Assembly (NCBI RefSeq): GCF_032678705.1
Contig: NZ_JAVTSS010000001.1
Span: forward strand, 62,001 to 126,000
DNA length: 64,000 nucleotides
Reading direction: 5' to 3'
Origin: Pedobacter frigiditerrae
Lineage (GTDB): Bacteria > Bacteroidota > Bacteroidia > Sphingobacteriales > Sphingobacteriaceae
Shown one piece after another: positions 37,006-45,320 of this stretch; within the stretch, counting starts at the first letter, position 1, and each line of letters starts with the position of its first letter. The translations under genes were made by a program, and so were the position numbers. The notes below the pieces were generated by a model. The model did not search any database and was not told the DNA's origin. It was given only the letters and a program-made list of their open reading frames with translations.

Positions 37006-39257
37006 GCTTCCGTTGGTTTTGGTATCGGTAATTCTATCAGTGCAAAAGTTCCCTCATTTGGCTTTCCATTTATTTCCAATTTTCCTGATAAATAATCAAC
37101 GTTTGTTTTTAAAAGCTTCATTCCAGCCCCATCTTTATCAAGGTTTTCAGGTTCAATGCCTTTTCCATTATCTTCAATGTAAATGGTAATGGCGTTCTCC
37201 AATTCTATTATTTGTACCAATAGATGGGTTGCTTCTGCGTGTTTAATTGCGTTATTTAATATTTCTTGAATAATTCTGTACGTGCTCAATATGAAGTTTT
37301 GCGGCCAGTTTTCAGTTTTTTCCAAACCTTCAATCAAATATTCTACATTTAAGCTATTTGCTGCCTTTATAGACTTAAGTAAGTCTAATATAGCAGTTTT
37401 AAATCCATATTTTTCTAAAGCAATCGGCATTAAATTATGGCTAATATTCCTTACAGTATCACTAATGTCATTCATTAAATTTTTAGTAACCTGTAATTTT
37501 TTATCGGCATCACTATCTACTGCAAAAACATCTTCTTTTAAAGTGTTAATGTTAAGCTTAGCTATAGAAAGCATGGCACCAACCTCATCATGTAAGCGTT
37601 CGGCAATTCTTTTCTTTTCTTGCTCTTGTGCATCCGTTAAGGTATTCATGATGTCAATTCTGTGCTGATTCTTTAAATCGTTTAATTCTGCATTATAAAT
37701 AATCAATGCTCGTTCTTTTTTCTGATGTATAAAATAAGCTATCCCAGCAAAAATTAAAACACCAATAATAGAACCTATTATGGTTATCCAATTTTTTTGT
37801 TTTTGTTGTTTAATTTCTAAGGTCTGGAGTTGTTGTTGTTTTTTAGCTAATTCTAGTTCACGTTGCTTTTCTGTTACGCTATATTTTGTTCCAAGCTCAT
37901 CAGTAATTTTAGATAAACGCATTTGGTATAAGGTATCTTTTAAATGCATTTCTTGCTCAAGGTTTTTAAGCAAGGTATCTTGACTAACAGGCTTATATTG
38001 ACTAAAGTTTTTAAGGGCATTGGCATAGATTAATCTTGCTGCAGGGGGTAAATTATATTTTTTTAATGCATTTTCTGCCTTTCTTAAATAAAATGAGGCA
38101 GAATCTGTGTTGCCTTCACGAGCATAAATATTTGCTAAGCCAGTTAAAATCTCAACATCAAGGCTTGGTGTCAGTTGTTCGCCCATTTCAAATTTTAAGG
38201 CCTTCAAGTAATTGTTTTTGGCAAATTTTATGTTCTCCTTGGCATCAAAATACCTACTTTTGGCTAGTTGATATTGCTTTTTAGAATGTAAGCTATTTTG
38301 GTCCATTCCATATTTCTTATGCTCTAGGTAATAGCTGTCGAAATTGCTATAATTCTTCAATAAAAAGGATAATAAAATCATTCTGTTTATATTATTCCCC
38401 CTTTGTTGAACAGTTGCATTTGGTAAGTTAAATGCTTTTTCTGAGTAGATAAAAGCATTTTTGTAATCACCTGTTTTCTCGTAGTTTCTAGATAGTATTT
38501 CTAAAAACGTCCCTGTCTTATCATTAATTGAATTTTCCAATTCAGGGATTAGGTCTTTTAATATCGAAAATGCTTCATCATCTTTACGGAAATTTAAAAG
38601 AGTGTTTGCATAAGCAAAACGTGTGTCTTTTAATAAAGCAGGATTATTACTTTCTTTAGATAATTTAATAGCTAATTCATAATTAGACTTTACTTTCTCA
38701 TAGTTTCCGGTTCTTACGTCTAAATTTGTTCTATTCCTTAAATTAATTACCCGCTGAAAAATAAGCAACGGCTTATCTTTTGTTAATGATTCAATTTTAT
38801 CAAAATAAAAAGATGCTTTTTCTGTATTTCCAGTCCTATTATAAATTCTTGCTAAATCGCCATATAAGCTGGCCGCTTGAGTATCATTTAGTTTAGGTAA
38901 GTATGTTTCGGCTTGTTTGATGAAAGTAATTGCAGTTTCTTGATTGCCTAAGCCCAGTTCTATAATTGCCTTTGTGGAAATTAAACCAACTATGAGGTCG
39001 TCTTTTTTTAATTCCTGTGCCATTTGTAATGCCTCTTCTAATAATTGCTTAATCTCATCGTTATAAATAACCCTTGGGTTACGGGCATATCGGATCAACT
39101 GTATAATTTTATCAGCCGATGCTGGCATTTGTTTAATTTCGGAGATGTCTCTTGGTGCAGGAGCTGGTCCTATAGTTTGCGCACTAGCGAAATTACCTGC
39201 CAAAAAAAGCAGTAATAAAACAGCAAGTCTTATTATAATTGATGATTTTGAGCGCAT
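37002..39257 (-). CDS. TPR-containing sensor histidine kinase (HisKA_3 type)
   Basis: 751 residues: signal peptide (ending NFASAQ), a large periplasmic region of tetratricopeptide-like repeats to about residue 440, a coiled coil rich in Gln/Lys, one membrane helix (ITIIGSIIGVLIFAGIAYF), then HisKA_3 with AERLHDEVGAML (His 556) and a NarX/DesK-type HATPase with ILNNAIKHAEA and EDNGKGIE. This architecture is common in Bacteroidetes and pairs with NarL-type regulators. The regulator gene overlaps it by four bases. Confidence 0.94.
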   Translation of the reverse strand: MRSKSSIIIRLAVLLLLFLAGNFASAQTIGPAPAPRDISEIKQMPASADKIIQLIRYARNPRVIYNDEIKQLLEEALQMAQELKKDDLIVGLISTKAIIELGLGNQETAITFIKQAETYLPKLNDTQAASLYGDLARIYNRTGNTEKASFYFDKIESLTKDKPLLIFQRVINLRNRTNLDVRTGNYEKVKSNYELAIKLSKESNNPALLKDTRFAYANTLLNFRKDDEAFSILKDLIPELENSINDKTGTFLEILSRNYEKTGDYKNAFIYSEKAFNLPNATVQQRGNNINRMILLSFLLKNYSNFDSYYLEHKKYGMDQNSLHSKKQYQLAKSRYFDAKENIKFAKNNYLKALKFEMGEQLTPSLDVEILTGLANIYAREGNTDSASFYLRKAENALKKYNLPPAARLIYANALKNFSQYKPVSQDTLLKNLEQEMHLKDTLYQMRLSKITDELGTKYSVTEKQRELELAKKQQQLQTLEIKQQKQKNWITIIGSIIGVLIFAGIAYFIHQKKERALIIYNAELNDLKNQHRIDIMNTLTDAQEQEKKRIAERLHDEVGAMLSIAKLNINTLKEDVFAVDSDADKKLQVTKNLMNDISDTVRNISHNLMPIALEKYGFKTAILDLLKSIKAANSLNVEYLIEGLEKTENWPQNFILSTYRIIQEILNNAIKHAEATHLLVQIIELENAITIYIEDNGKGIEPENLDKDGAGMKLLKTNVDYLSGKLEINGKPNEGTFALIELPIPKPTEA

Positions 39258-39410
39258 ATAGGACCTCTAAAATAGCAATTATTAGTCATTTGCAATAGTC
39301 TATTAATTAACTAGTTAAAAATCAATACGATTATTCTTAAAAGCTCTAGGAATATATTAATTATAAAAGTTTGCCAAAGTTTAACTTTTAATTACTTTTG
39401 TTGCCCAACT

Positions 39411-39489
39411 GGGGGATTAGCTCATTTGGCTAGAGCGCTTCGCTAGGCTTGAAAGGGATGATTGGTTGGGAGGTAAAATATTAAAAAAG
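39411..39489 (+). pseudogene. Degenerate tRNA-Ala copy 1
   Basis: The first 40 bases match the functional tRNA-Ala gene 157 bases downstream (acceptor 5' strand, D arm and the 5' strand of the anticodon stem). The anticodon loop then reads CTAGGCT instead of CTGGCAG, and the T arm and 3' acceptor strand have decayed (GGTTGGGAGG, then TAAAATATT). It cannot form a T stem or acceptor stem, so it should not give a tRNA. Confidence 0.8.
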
Positions 39490-39567
39490 GGGGGATTAGC
39501 ACATTTGGCTAGATCGCTTCGCTAGGCTTGAAAGGATGATTGGTTGGGAGGTAAAATATTAAAAAAG
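39490..39567 (+). pseudogene. Degenerate tRNA-Ala copy 2
   Basis: This unit is nearly identical to degenerate copy 1, differing by a deleted G and single-base changes in the D arm (AGCACATTTGG and AGATCG). Both share the broken 3' half, so one arose from the other after the decay. Its D stem is also weakened. It runs directly into the intact gene. Confidence 0.8.
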
Positions 39568-39641
39568 GGGGGATTAGCTCATTTGGCTAGAGCGCTTCGC
39601 TGGCAGTGAAGAGGTGATCGGTTCGAATCCGATATTCTCCA
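39568..39641 (+). tRNA. tRNA-Ala (anticodon GGC)
   Basis: All parts of a cloverleaf can be read: acceptor GGGGGAT / ATTCTCC, D arm GCTC-ATTTGGCTA-GAGC, anticodon stem CTTCG / TGAAG with loop CTGGCAG (anticodon GGC), a five-base variable loop, and T arm ATCGG-TTCGAAT-CCGAT. The third acceptor pair is G-T (G3:U70), the identity element for alanine. The discriminator base is A, and CCA is not encoded (ACCT follows). It lies 300 bases from any protein gene, directly after two decayed copies of itself. Confidence 0.93.
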
Positions 39642-39644
39642 CCT

Positions 39645-39676
39645 AGGACATTCCAATATGGGATGTCCTTTTTTTA
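39645..39676 (+). terminator. Terminator of the tRNA-Ala gene
   Basis: AGGACATTCC and GGGATGTCCT form a 10-pair stem with one T-G pair and an AATAT loop, followed by seven to eight T residues. It starts four bases after the tRNA. From here to 39895 there are about 220 bases with no gene that I can see. Confidence 0.88.
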
Positions 39677-39895
39677 TATCCGCTTGCTTGTTAAAATGAT
39701 GAAGCAATTATTCCAACAGTCGTCAGCTGGCTTATATCTTTCATATGCTTTCTATTAGTTATAATAAATCAGAATAACTCGCTAAATATTCGCATAAAGA
39801 TTAACCAAATTACATAAGTTTAGTATTTTAATTTCTATATGTTGCTACCTTAGTAAGGCTAAGTCGATAAATAATCAATCACTAAAAAAAATATT

Positions 39896-40993
39896 ATGAA
39901 AAAATTGCTACTAATTGCATTGTTGTTGGGCGCTCATCAGGTATTTGCACAATTACAACCTTTAACTACTCCTAATGCTGGCGGTAATAAAAAGGCATCT
40001 GTTTCTGAAAACATCGGGCTTTGTGAGGTAAAAATAGATTATAATCGTCCAGGAGTTAAAGGTAGAGAAGGTAAGATTTGGGGGACTAACTTAGCTTTTT
40101 ACGGTTTAACGGACCAACAATTTGGTGCTAGTAAAGCAGCTCCATGGCGGGTTGGTGCAAATGAAAGTACGACAATCAGTTTTTCTACAGATGTAATGGT
40201 AGAAGGCAAGGTGCTCCCAGCAGGAAAATATGGCCTTTTTATGAATTGCAGCGAAAAAGAAACTATCGTTATTTTTAATAAGAATACCACTGCCTGGGGC
40301 AGTTTTAGTTATGATCCAGCTGATGATGTATTGCAGGTAACTGTTAAAAACGAAACTTTAGACAAAGGTGTAGAATGGATGAAGTTCGAGTTTGAGAACC
40401 AGACCGACAATAGTGCTGCGATTGCATTGCTTTGGGAAAAGCGCCGAATTCCATTCAAAGTACAAGTTGATTTATTGAAAACTCAGTTTGCAAGCTTTAA
40501 ACGTGAACTCGAAACCCCGAAAGGCTTTTCTTCCAGCGCCTTGCTTCAGGCTGCTAATTTCTGTTTACGCAACAACTACGAACTAGCACAAGGCTCAATT
40601 TGGGCTGATAAAGCGATGGGTTCGTCTTTTCCAGGAGAGCGTAATTTTCTTACGTTAAGTGCAAAAGCCAATTACCTGATTAAAGAAAATAAGATTGCAG
40701 ATGCCGATGTATTGATGAAAGAAGCCATTACTTACGGAACTGCTCCACAGCTTAATGCCTATGCTAATTCGCTAATGGCTCAGAAAAAGGAAAAGGAGGC
40801 TGCCACAATTTATTTATTAAACTATACAAAATATCCGACTGTCTTTGTGACTAATTATAGCTTAGCAAAAATGTATGTAGCAACCAATCAGAAGGAAAAA
40901 GCTATCAAACTTGCCAAATCTGCATTACAATATTCAAATAATGAAGCACAGAAAACAATGACAGAAAGTTTAATTAAAGAGCTTGGTGGCTAA
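39896..40993 (+). CDS. DUF2911 domain protein with C-terminal repeats
   Basis: 365 residues with a signal peptide (KLLLIALLLGAHQVFAQ). Residues 25-190 form a DUF2911 domain (KIDYNRPGVKGREGKIWG, PWRVGANESTTISFS and GKYGLFMN are its typical features). The C-terminal 170 residues are helical and TPR-like, with repeated Asn/Tyr/Ala-rich helices. DUF2911 proteins are common secreted proteins of Bacteroidetes with no known activity. Monocistronic and convergent with the sulfatase gene. Confidence 0.88.
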   Translation: MKKLLLIALLLGAHQVFAQLQPLTTPNAGGNKKASVSENIGLCEVKIDYNRPGVKGREGKIWGTNLAFYGLTDQQFGASKAAPWRVGANESTTISFSTDVMVEGKVLPAGKYGLFMNCSEKETIVIFNKNTTAWGSFSYDPADDVLQVTVKNETLDKGVEWMKFEFENQTDNSAAIALLWEKRRIPFKVQVDLLKTQFASFKRELETPKGFSSSALLQAANFCLRNNYELAQGSIWADKAMGSSFPGERNFLTLSAKANYLIKENKIADADVLMKEAITYGTAPQLNAYANSLMAQKKEKEAATIYLLNYTKYPTVFVTNYSLAKMYVATNQKEKAIKLAKSALQYSNNEAQKTMTESLIKELGG

Positions 40994-41047
40994 CTTCAGC
41001 AGTAATACTTGCGTATTAAAATCCTATTTTGAAAACAATGGGGTTTT

Positions 41048-42475
41048 TTATTTAGTAGCGCTAAAAAGCGGATAAACAGTACTTTCATCATGAGCCTTTT
41101 TCATGATATCTTTAAGTTCTTTAACAACTTCTGGATAAATTAATGCAACATCGTTTTTTTCTTGAGGATCTTTATCTAAATCATAAAGCTCAAACTTTGC
41201 GTTTTTTGTTTTCAAATTTAAGTAAACACCTTTCCAATTATTTTTTCTAACTGCTTGCCTACCATTATTCTCATGAAACTCCCAATATAAATAATCGTGC
41301 TGTTTTTGGCTTTTCTCACCTAAAATACTTGGCAAAATAGACACACCATCAGTATAACTGTTTTGTTTTAAGCCTAACAACTCAGAAAAAGTTGGATATA
41401 AATCCCAAAAAGCGCCAATGTGGTTGTTTACAGATGGGCTTTTTATTTTTTGAGGCCAATTCGCAATAAAAGGAACACGAATGCCACCTTCATATAAATC
41501 TCTTTTAACGCCTCTAAATCCACCAGAACTATTAAAAAATGCAGGATCGGCACCACCTTCAGTATGTGGGCCATTGTCACTTGTAAAAACAATTAATGTG
41601 TTATCATCAATTCCAAGTGCCTTCAATTTGTCCATTACTTGGCCAACATATTTATCTAACCTGGTTACCATAGCTGCAAATGTTGCGTGAGGTTTAGCTT
41701 GAGAAACATATCCAGCTGGTGTTGCGCCTATGCCATAATCCTGACCTTTAAAAGCTTTTTCTGGAAATTTCCCATCAAATTTTGCGAAGATATCATCGTT
41801 TGGTACAATTAGCTCCGCATGAGGCAAGGTATAAGTAAGGTATAAGAAAAAAGGTTTATCCTTATTCTTGTCAAGAAAGCTTAAGGCTTGGCCTTGAATT
41901 AAATCAGGTGCATAAGTTATGAGGTTTTGTAATTCATCATTTCCTTTTAGGATGACTTTTTTGTCATTCTCCCAAAGGTGGCTTGGATAAAACCGATGAG
42001 ATTCTCTTTGGCAATTATAACCATAAAAGGTATCAAAGCCTTGTTTGTTAGGGTCGCCTGATGTGCCCACAAAACCCAAACCCCATTTGCCAAATATCGC
42101 GGTAGCATAACCTGCTTTTTTAAATTGCTCGGCAATGGTACTTACAGAATCTGGTATGGGTTGTTGGCCTTCTGGTTGTACTTCTTTGTTACCGCGAACA
42201 TAAGTATGACCAGTATGCTGACCTGATAGGAGAGACGACCTTGATGGTGCACAAACACTGGTGCCAGCATAAAATTGAGTAAACTTTATTCCTTTAGCTG
42301 CCAATTTATCAATGTTTGGTGTAGAGAACTTTTTTTGACCATAACAACTCAAATCCCCATAACCTAAATCGTCAGCTAGAATGAAAACTATATTTGGTTT
42401 AGCTTGCTTTTGAGCAAAAGTTAAATTAAGGGAGCATAAAATGATAAAGCTAGTTGCAATTAATTTATTCAACAT
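41048..42475 (-). CDS. Arylsulfatase-type sulfatase (Cys-type, needs formylglycine)
   Basis: 475 residues with a signal peptide ending TFAQ. The alkaline-phosphatase-fold markers are clear: NIVFILADDLGYGDLSCYG (calcium-binding Asp pair), GTSVCAPSRSSLLSG with the C-x-P-S-R maturation motif (Cys 75), GKWGLG, a segment with SDNGPHTEG, and KDPQEKNDVA at the C-terminus. The Cys must be turned into formylglycine, either by an FGE such as the lipoprotein at 20906 or by an anSME not in this window. Family S1; the substrate is not readable. No other glycan genes are adjacent. Confidence 0.94.
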   Translation of the reverse strand: MLNKLIATSFIILCSLNLTFAQKQAKPNIVFILADDLGYGDLSCYGQKKFSTPNIDKLAAKGIKFTQFYAGTSVCAPSRSSLLSGQHTGHTYVRGNKEVQPEGQQPIPDSVSTIAEQFKKAGYATAIFGKWGLGFVGTSGDPNKQGFDTFYGYNCQRESHRFYPSHLWENDKKVILKGNDELQNLITYAPDLIQGQALSFLDKNKDKPFFLYLTYTLPHAELIVPNDDIFAKFDGKFPEKAFKGQDYGIGATPAGYVSQAKPHATFAAMVTRLDKYVGQVMDKLKALGIDDNTLIVFTSDNGPHTEGGADPAFFNSSGGFRGVKRDLYEGGIRVPFIANWPQKIKSPSVNNHIGAFWDLYPTFSELLGLKQNSYTDGVSILPSILGEKSQKQHDYLYWEFHENNGRQAVRKNNWKGVYLNLKTKNAKFELYDLDKDPQEKNDVALIYPEVVKELKDIMKKAHDESTVYPLFSATK

Positions 42476-42494
42476 ATTTCTTATTGCTGGTGTA

Positions 42495-42522
42495 TTTGTT
42501 TCAAATTAAAGAAATAAATTTT
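42495..42522 (+). promoter_or_regulatory. Possible promoter of the secreted protein gene at 42551
   Basis: TTTG, 16 bases, then TAAATTTT, which fits the Bacteroidetes TTTG / TAnnTTTG pattern except for the last base. Predicted transcription would begin about 20 bases before the ATG. Confidence 0.35.
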
Positions 42523-42550
42523 ATCTTCAATCTAAATAAATAGATCCTAA

Positions 42551-43102
42551 ATGAAAAAAATCATTCTTTCGTTAGTTGCCATTGTACTTTCTTTAGCAAC
42601 TTATGCTCAAAAAACATTACCAGAGCTTAAAGTAGGTACAGCGTTACATTGTAGTGCCTATGTTCAAGGACAAGAGTTTCCGTTATTGCTAACATTAAAA
42701 AGTATCTCAGGGCCAGTTTCCATTGGCTGGGCTGTTGATGGCTATGGAGATGGAACTTTTGAAATGACCACCAAGGCGTTTGAAAGTGCCACCAAATTAG
42801 CAGCTGTTAGTCAGCCAGCATTAGGTGCAACAAAATTAGGTGACGATGAAACATTTGGAATAATATCTAAAGCTGCTTACAAAACATTAGCAGATAAAAA
42901 AGCATTAACGTATAGTGGTCTAAACTTTAAAATCAAATCGCCAGCTACAGCGATGAAAATTGGGGGTAAAGAGGTTGATGCTACACACATTGTTAGCGAA
43001 GATGGTAAAATTGAACTTTGGATATTAAACAATGCTAGTTTTCCTCTTATCTTACAATCGGCTGGTTTACCAACTGATATTGTTGTGGCAGAAGTTAAAT
43101 AA
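42551..43102 (+). CDS. Secreted protein of unknown function
   Basis: 183 residues with a signal peptide (MKKIILSLVAIVLSLATYAQ). The mature part is probably beta-rich and includes GWAVDGYGDGTFEMT and a C-terminal VSEDGKIELWILNNASFPLI. One cysteine only. I do not recognise a family. The gene is monocistronic, with a short terminator after it, and transcribed away from the sulfatase gene. Confidence 0.75.
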   Translation: MKKIILSLVAIVLSLATYAQKTLPELKVGTALHCSAYVQGQEFPLLLTLKSISGPVSIGWAVDGYGDGTFEMTTKAFESATKLAAVSQPALGATKLGDDETFGIISKAAYKTLADKKALTYSGLNFKIKSPATAMKIGGKEVDATHIVSEDGKIELWILNNASFPLILQSAGLPTDIVVAEVK

Positions 43103-43126
43103 AAAACATATTTTCTTAAAAAATTC

Positions 43127-43147
43127 AAAGCCCGAGAGGGCTTTTTT
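43127..43147 (+). terminator. Terminator after the secreted protein gene
   Basis: AAAGCCC, a GAGA tetraloop and GGGCTTT, followed by a run of T residues. A compact and typical intrinsic terminator. Confidence 0.88.
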
Positions 43148-43240
43148 AATTTGTAACCCGTATTTTTACGGCACAATATTAAGAATATCAACAAACAATA
43201 ACCAATCAAACATTGTTGGTTTTCTTAATCAATAAAAAAT

Positions 43241-43738
43241 ATGGAAACTAAAAAGACAGAAATATTCGATACCGTTGCTCAACGTTTGCAAATTGAAGGT
43301 TTTAATATCGTAAACCGTGATGAAACTCGTCCTTGGGGTGGTTTTTTTGTAATTGATGAAGCACAAGCACAACAATTTGCAGATACTTATTTTGATGGTT
43401 TAGACGTAGATAGCCTAAAAATTGGAGGAAAATTAAGTCCAAAAATTTTAATAGTAGCACCAAACACTCGCCTTTCTTGGCAATATCATCACCGCAGAGC
43501 CGAAATTTGGCAAGTGGTAACAGGTACAGTTGGTATTAAAACTAGCCAGACTGATGAAGAAGGCGAAGTAAAAGAATATCATCCAACAGACCAAATCAAA
43601 TTACAACAAGGCGAACGTCATCGTTTAATTGGCTTAAATGATTGGGGTGTTGTAGCAGAGATTTGGCAACATACCGATGCAGAAAACCCTTCTGATGAGA
43701 GCGACATTGTTCGTGTTCAAGACGATTTCGGTAGATAA
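43241..43738 (+). CDS. Cupin protein of the phosphomannose isomerase type II / phosphoheptose isomerase-like group
   Basis: 165 residues forming one cupin barrel. NRDETRPWGGFFVID near the start, LSWQYHHRRAEIWQVVTGTV with the metal-binding His and Glu residues, and QGERHRLIG followed by WGVVAEIWQH are the signature of the mannose-6-phosphate isomerase/GDP-mannose pyrophosphorylase C-terminal cupin. It is cytoplasmic. The likely reaction is fructose-6-phosphate/mannose-6-phosphate interconversion, but stand-alone cupins of this length are often annotated without proof. It would be a plausible route for mannose released by GH92 (inference). Confidence 0.75.
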   Translation: METKKTEIFDTVAQRLQIEGFNIVNRDETRPWGGFFVIDEAQAQQFADTYFDGLDVDSLKIGGKLSPKILIVAPNTRLSWQYHHRRAEIWQVVTGTVGIKTSQTDEEGEVKEYHPTDQIKLQQGERHRLIGLNDWGVVAEIWQHTDAENPSDESDIVRVQDDFGR

Positions 43739-43757
43739 CAAAACTTAAGACTTTACA

Positions 43758-43794
43758 AGAAATCTGTTTGTCATTTGATAAACAGATTTCTTTA
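43758..43794 (+). terminator. Terminator-like hairpin after the cupin gene
   Basis: AGAAATCTGTTT and AAACAGATTTCT form a perfect 12-pair stem around a 10-base loop. The following TTTATA is short for a T tract, so the hairpin may instead protect the 3' end. Confidence 0.6.
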
Positions 43795-43868
43795 TACATA
43801 TCCCTTTTTTGTAACGAATTGAAACTTAACCACTCTTAAATTCGTTAGTTAATGAACACACACCAAAA

Positions 43869-44597
43869 ATGATAATTTTAATCTTCTTTATTGCCCACTG
43901 GTTTTTATCGCTATTTAGTCAAACATTTTTCCTGCATCGTTACTCTTCGCATAAAATGTTTAAGATGGAGCCTTTCTGGGAAAAATTCTTTTACTTAATC
44001 TTACTGATTTCTCAAGGTTCATCTTTTTTAAATCCAAGAGCTTACGCCATTTTGCATAGAATGCATCACGCCTACAGCGACACGGAAAAAGACCCACACT
44101 CGCCACATTTTTTTAAAGATGTTTTCGGGATGATGATTGCTACGAAAAATATGTACATGAACTATTTAAAGCATAAAATAGAACCAGAACCAGCTTTTAG
44201 AGGTAATTATCCTGAATGGCCTTTGGTAGATAGAATTGGCGATTCTTGGATTTGGAGAGTTGCTTGTGGTTTATTTTACATAGGTTTTTATATTGCTTTT
44301 GCAGAATATTGGTGGATGTATCTATTACTGCCAATCCACTTTTTAATGGGCCCATTACACGGTGCTATTGTTAATTGGTGCGGACATAAATATGGTTACT
44401 CGAACCATGACAACGACGACCACAGTAAAAACTCTTTACCTTGGGATTTCTTGTTGATGGGCGAATTATTCCAAAACAATCACCATAAAAAGCCAAACAG
44501 TCCAAAGTTCTCGTCTAAGTGGTGGGAGTTTGACCCAACATATCCAGTAATGAAGGTTTTACACTGGATGAGGATTATTCGAATTAGGAAGGTATAA
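43869..44597 (+). CDS. Membrane fatty acid (acyl-CoA type) desaturase
   Basis: 242 residues with four likely membrane helices and the three histidine boxes of acyl-CoA desaturases: HRYSSH (about residue 24), HRMHH (about 64) and a C-terminal NNHHKKP plus [13 protein letters not shown]. These bind the diiron centre that introduces a double bond into an acyl chain. It is shorter than animal enzymes but usual for Bacteroidetes. It opens the lipid-modification region that continues to 51.2 kb and could supply the unsaturated chains methylated by the downstream enzymes. Confidence 0.9.
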   Translation: MIILIFFIAHWFLSLFSQTFFLHRYSSHKMFKMEPFWEKFFYLILLISQGSSFLNPRAYAILHRMHHAYSDTEKDPHSPHFFKDVFGMMIATKNMYMNYLKHKIEPEPAFRGNYPEWPLVDRIGDSWIWRVACGLFYIGFYIAFAEYWWMYLLLPIHFLMGPLHGAIVNWCGHKYGYSNHDNDDHSKNSLPWDFLLMGELFQNNHHKKPNSPKFSSKWWEFDPTYPVMKVLHWMRIIRIRKV

Positions 44598-44625
44598 ATT
44601 GAGGTTTCTTCTAAATAATATATTA

Positions 44626-44654
44626 AAAGGTTGGTGTTTTCGCCAACCTTTTTT
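44626..44654 (+). terminator. Terminator after the desaturase gene
   Basis: AAAGGTTGG and CCAACCTTT form a 9-pair perfect stem around an 8-base loop, ending in a six-T run. Confidence 0.88.
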
Positions 44655-44729
44655 GTTGTAATAAAAAATTCAGTAGGTCTTTTTATTGAAAAGCAAATCT
44701 CTACAGCTATCAAAACCAGTCCTTCTTTT

Positions 44730-44772
44730 CGCTATATCTTTTACTCGCTGCGCTTCGTAAAAGTATGCCGCT
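44730..44772. repeat. Short intergenic hairpin element
   Basis: CGCTATATCTTTTAC and GTAAAAGTATGCCGC bracket a 12-base G/C-rich middle, with CTTTTAC and GTAAAAG pairing exactly. A longer element with related ends (CGCTATAATCTTTT ... AAAAGTATTTCCGC) lies near 53.1-53.2 kb, suggesting a dispersed family. The rest of the 290-base gap before 44942 shows nothing I can name. Confidence 0.5.
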
Positions 44773-44941
44773 GCAATAAGGTTTAAAAACATCAGCATTG
44801 CTACTATTTAAGGTTGTATGATGCATTAGTTAGGTTACAAAAAAACAAAACCACGCTTACTCTTTTTTCGTTTATTCAATAGTTATCCAATGAATATTTG
44901 CAATTTGGGCATATTCATCGGATGACTACAAAAAAATAGAT

Positions 44942-45274
44942 ATGATTACAGCCTTAAAAGTTATTTTTTCAGTTTTATTAGTTTGGGTAACTTACATTGT
45001 TATTAGTACCAGTTTAGAAAGTTCGCTATTTAAAGAATGGGATTTTTTGGGCTCAATCCCTTGGATGAGGGCAACACTTTGGGATTTTTATGCGAATATT
45101 TTCATCATCACTCTGTGGATGTTTTATAAGGAGAAAAATATTATTCCTAAAATCTCTTGGCTAATTTTATTCGTATGTTTAGGTAGCATTGCAACTTGTG
45201 CTTATGTGCTGATTAAATTATTCAGACTTAAACCAGGTGAAGGCGTAGAACAATTAATTGGGAAAAAGGGTTAA
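44942..45274 (+). CDS. DUF1475 family membrane protein
   Basis: 110 residues with three membrane helices (about 3-22, 45-62 and 71-92). The pattern LWDFYANIFIITLWMFYKE followed by SWLILFVCLGSIATCAYV fits DUF1475, a small uncharacterised membrane family. It is 46 bases before the DUF1295 gene and is probably co-transcribed, placing it with lipid enzymes. Confidence 0.78.
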   Translation: MITALKVIFSVLLVWVTYIVISTSLESSLFKEWDFLGSIPWMRATLWDFYANIFIITLWMFYKEKNIIPKISWLILFVCLGSIATCAYVLIKLFRLKPGEGVEQLIGKKG

Positions 45275-45320
45275 TAGATCATATCCATTGACCATCAACT
45301 ATTAACCATCAACAAATAAT

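Noticed and set aside
39411..39641. Three similar units that could be taken for a CRISPR array or simple direct repeats
   Set aside because: The units are contiguous without spacers and fold as, or descend from, a tRNA-Ala gene.
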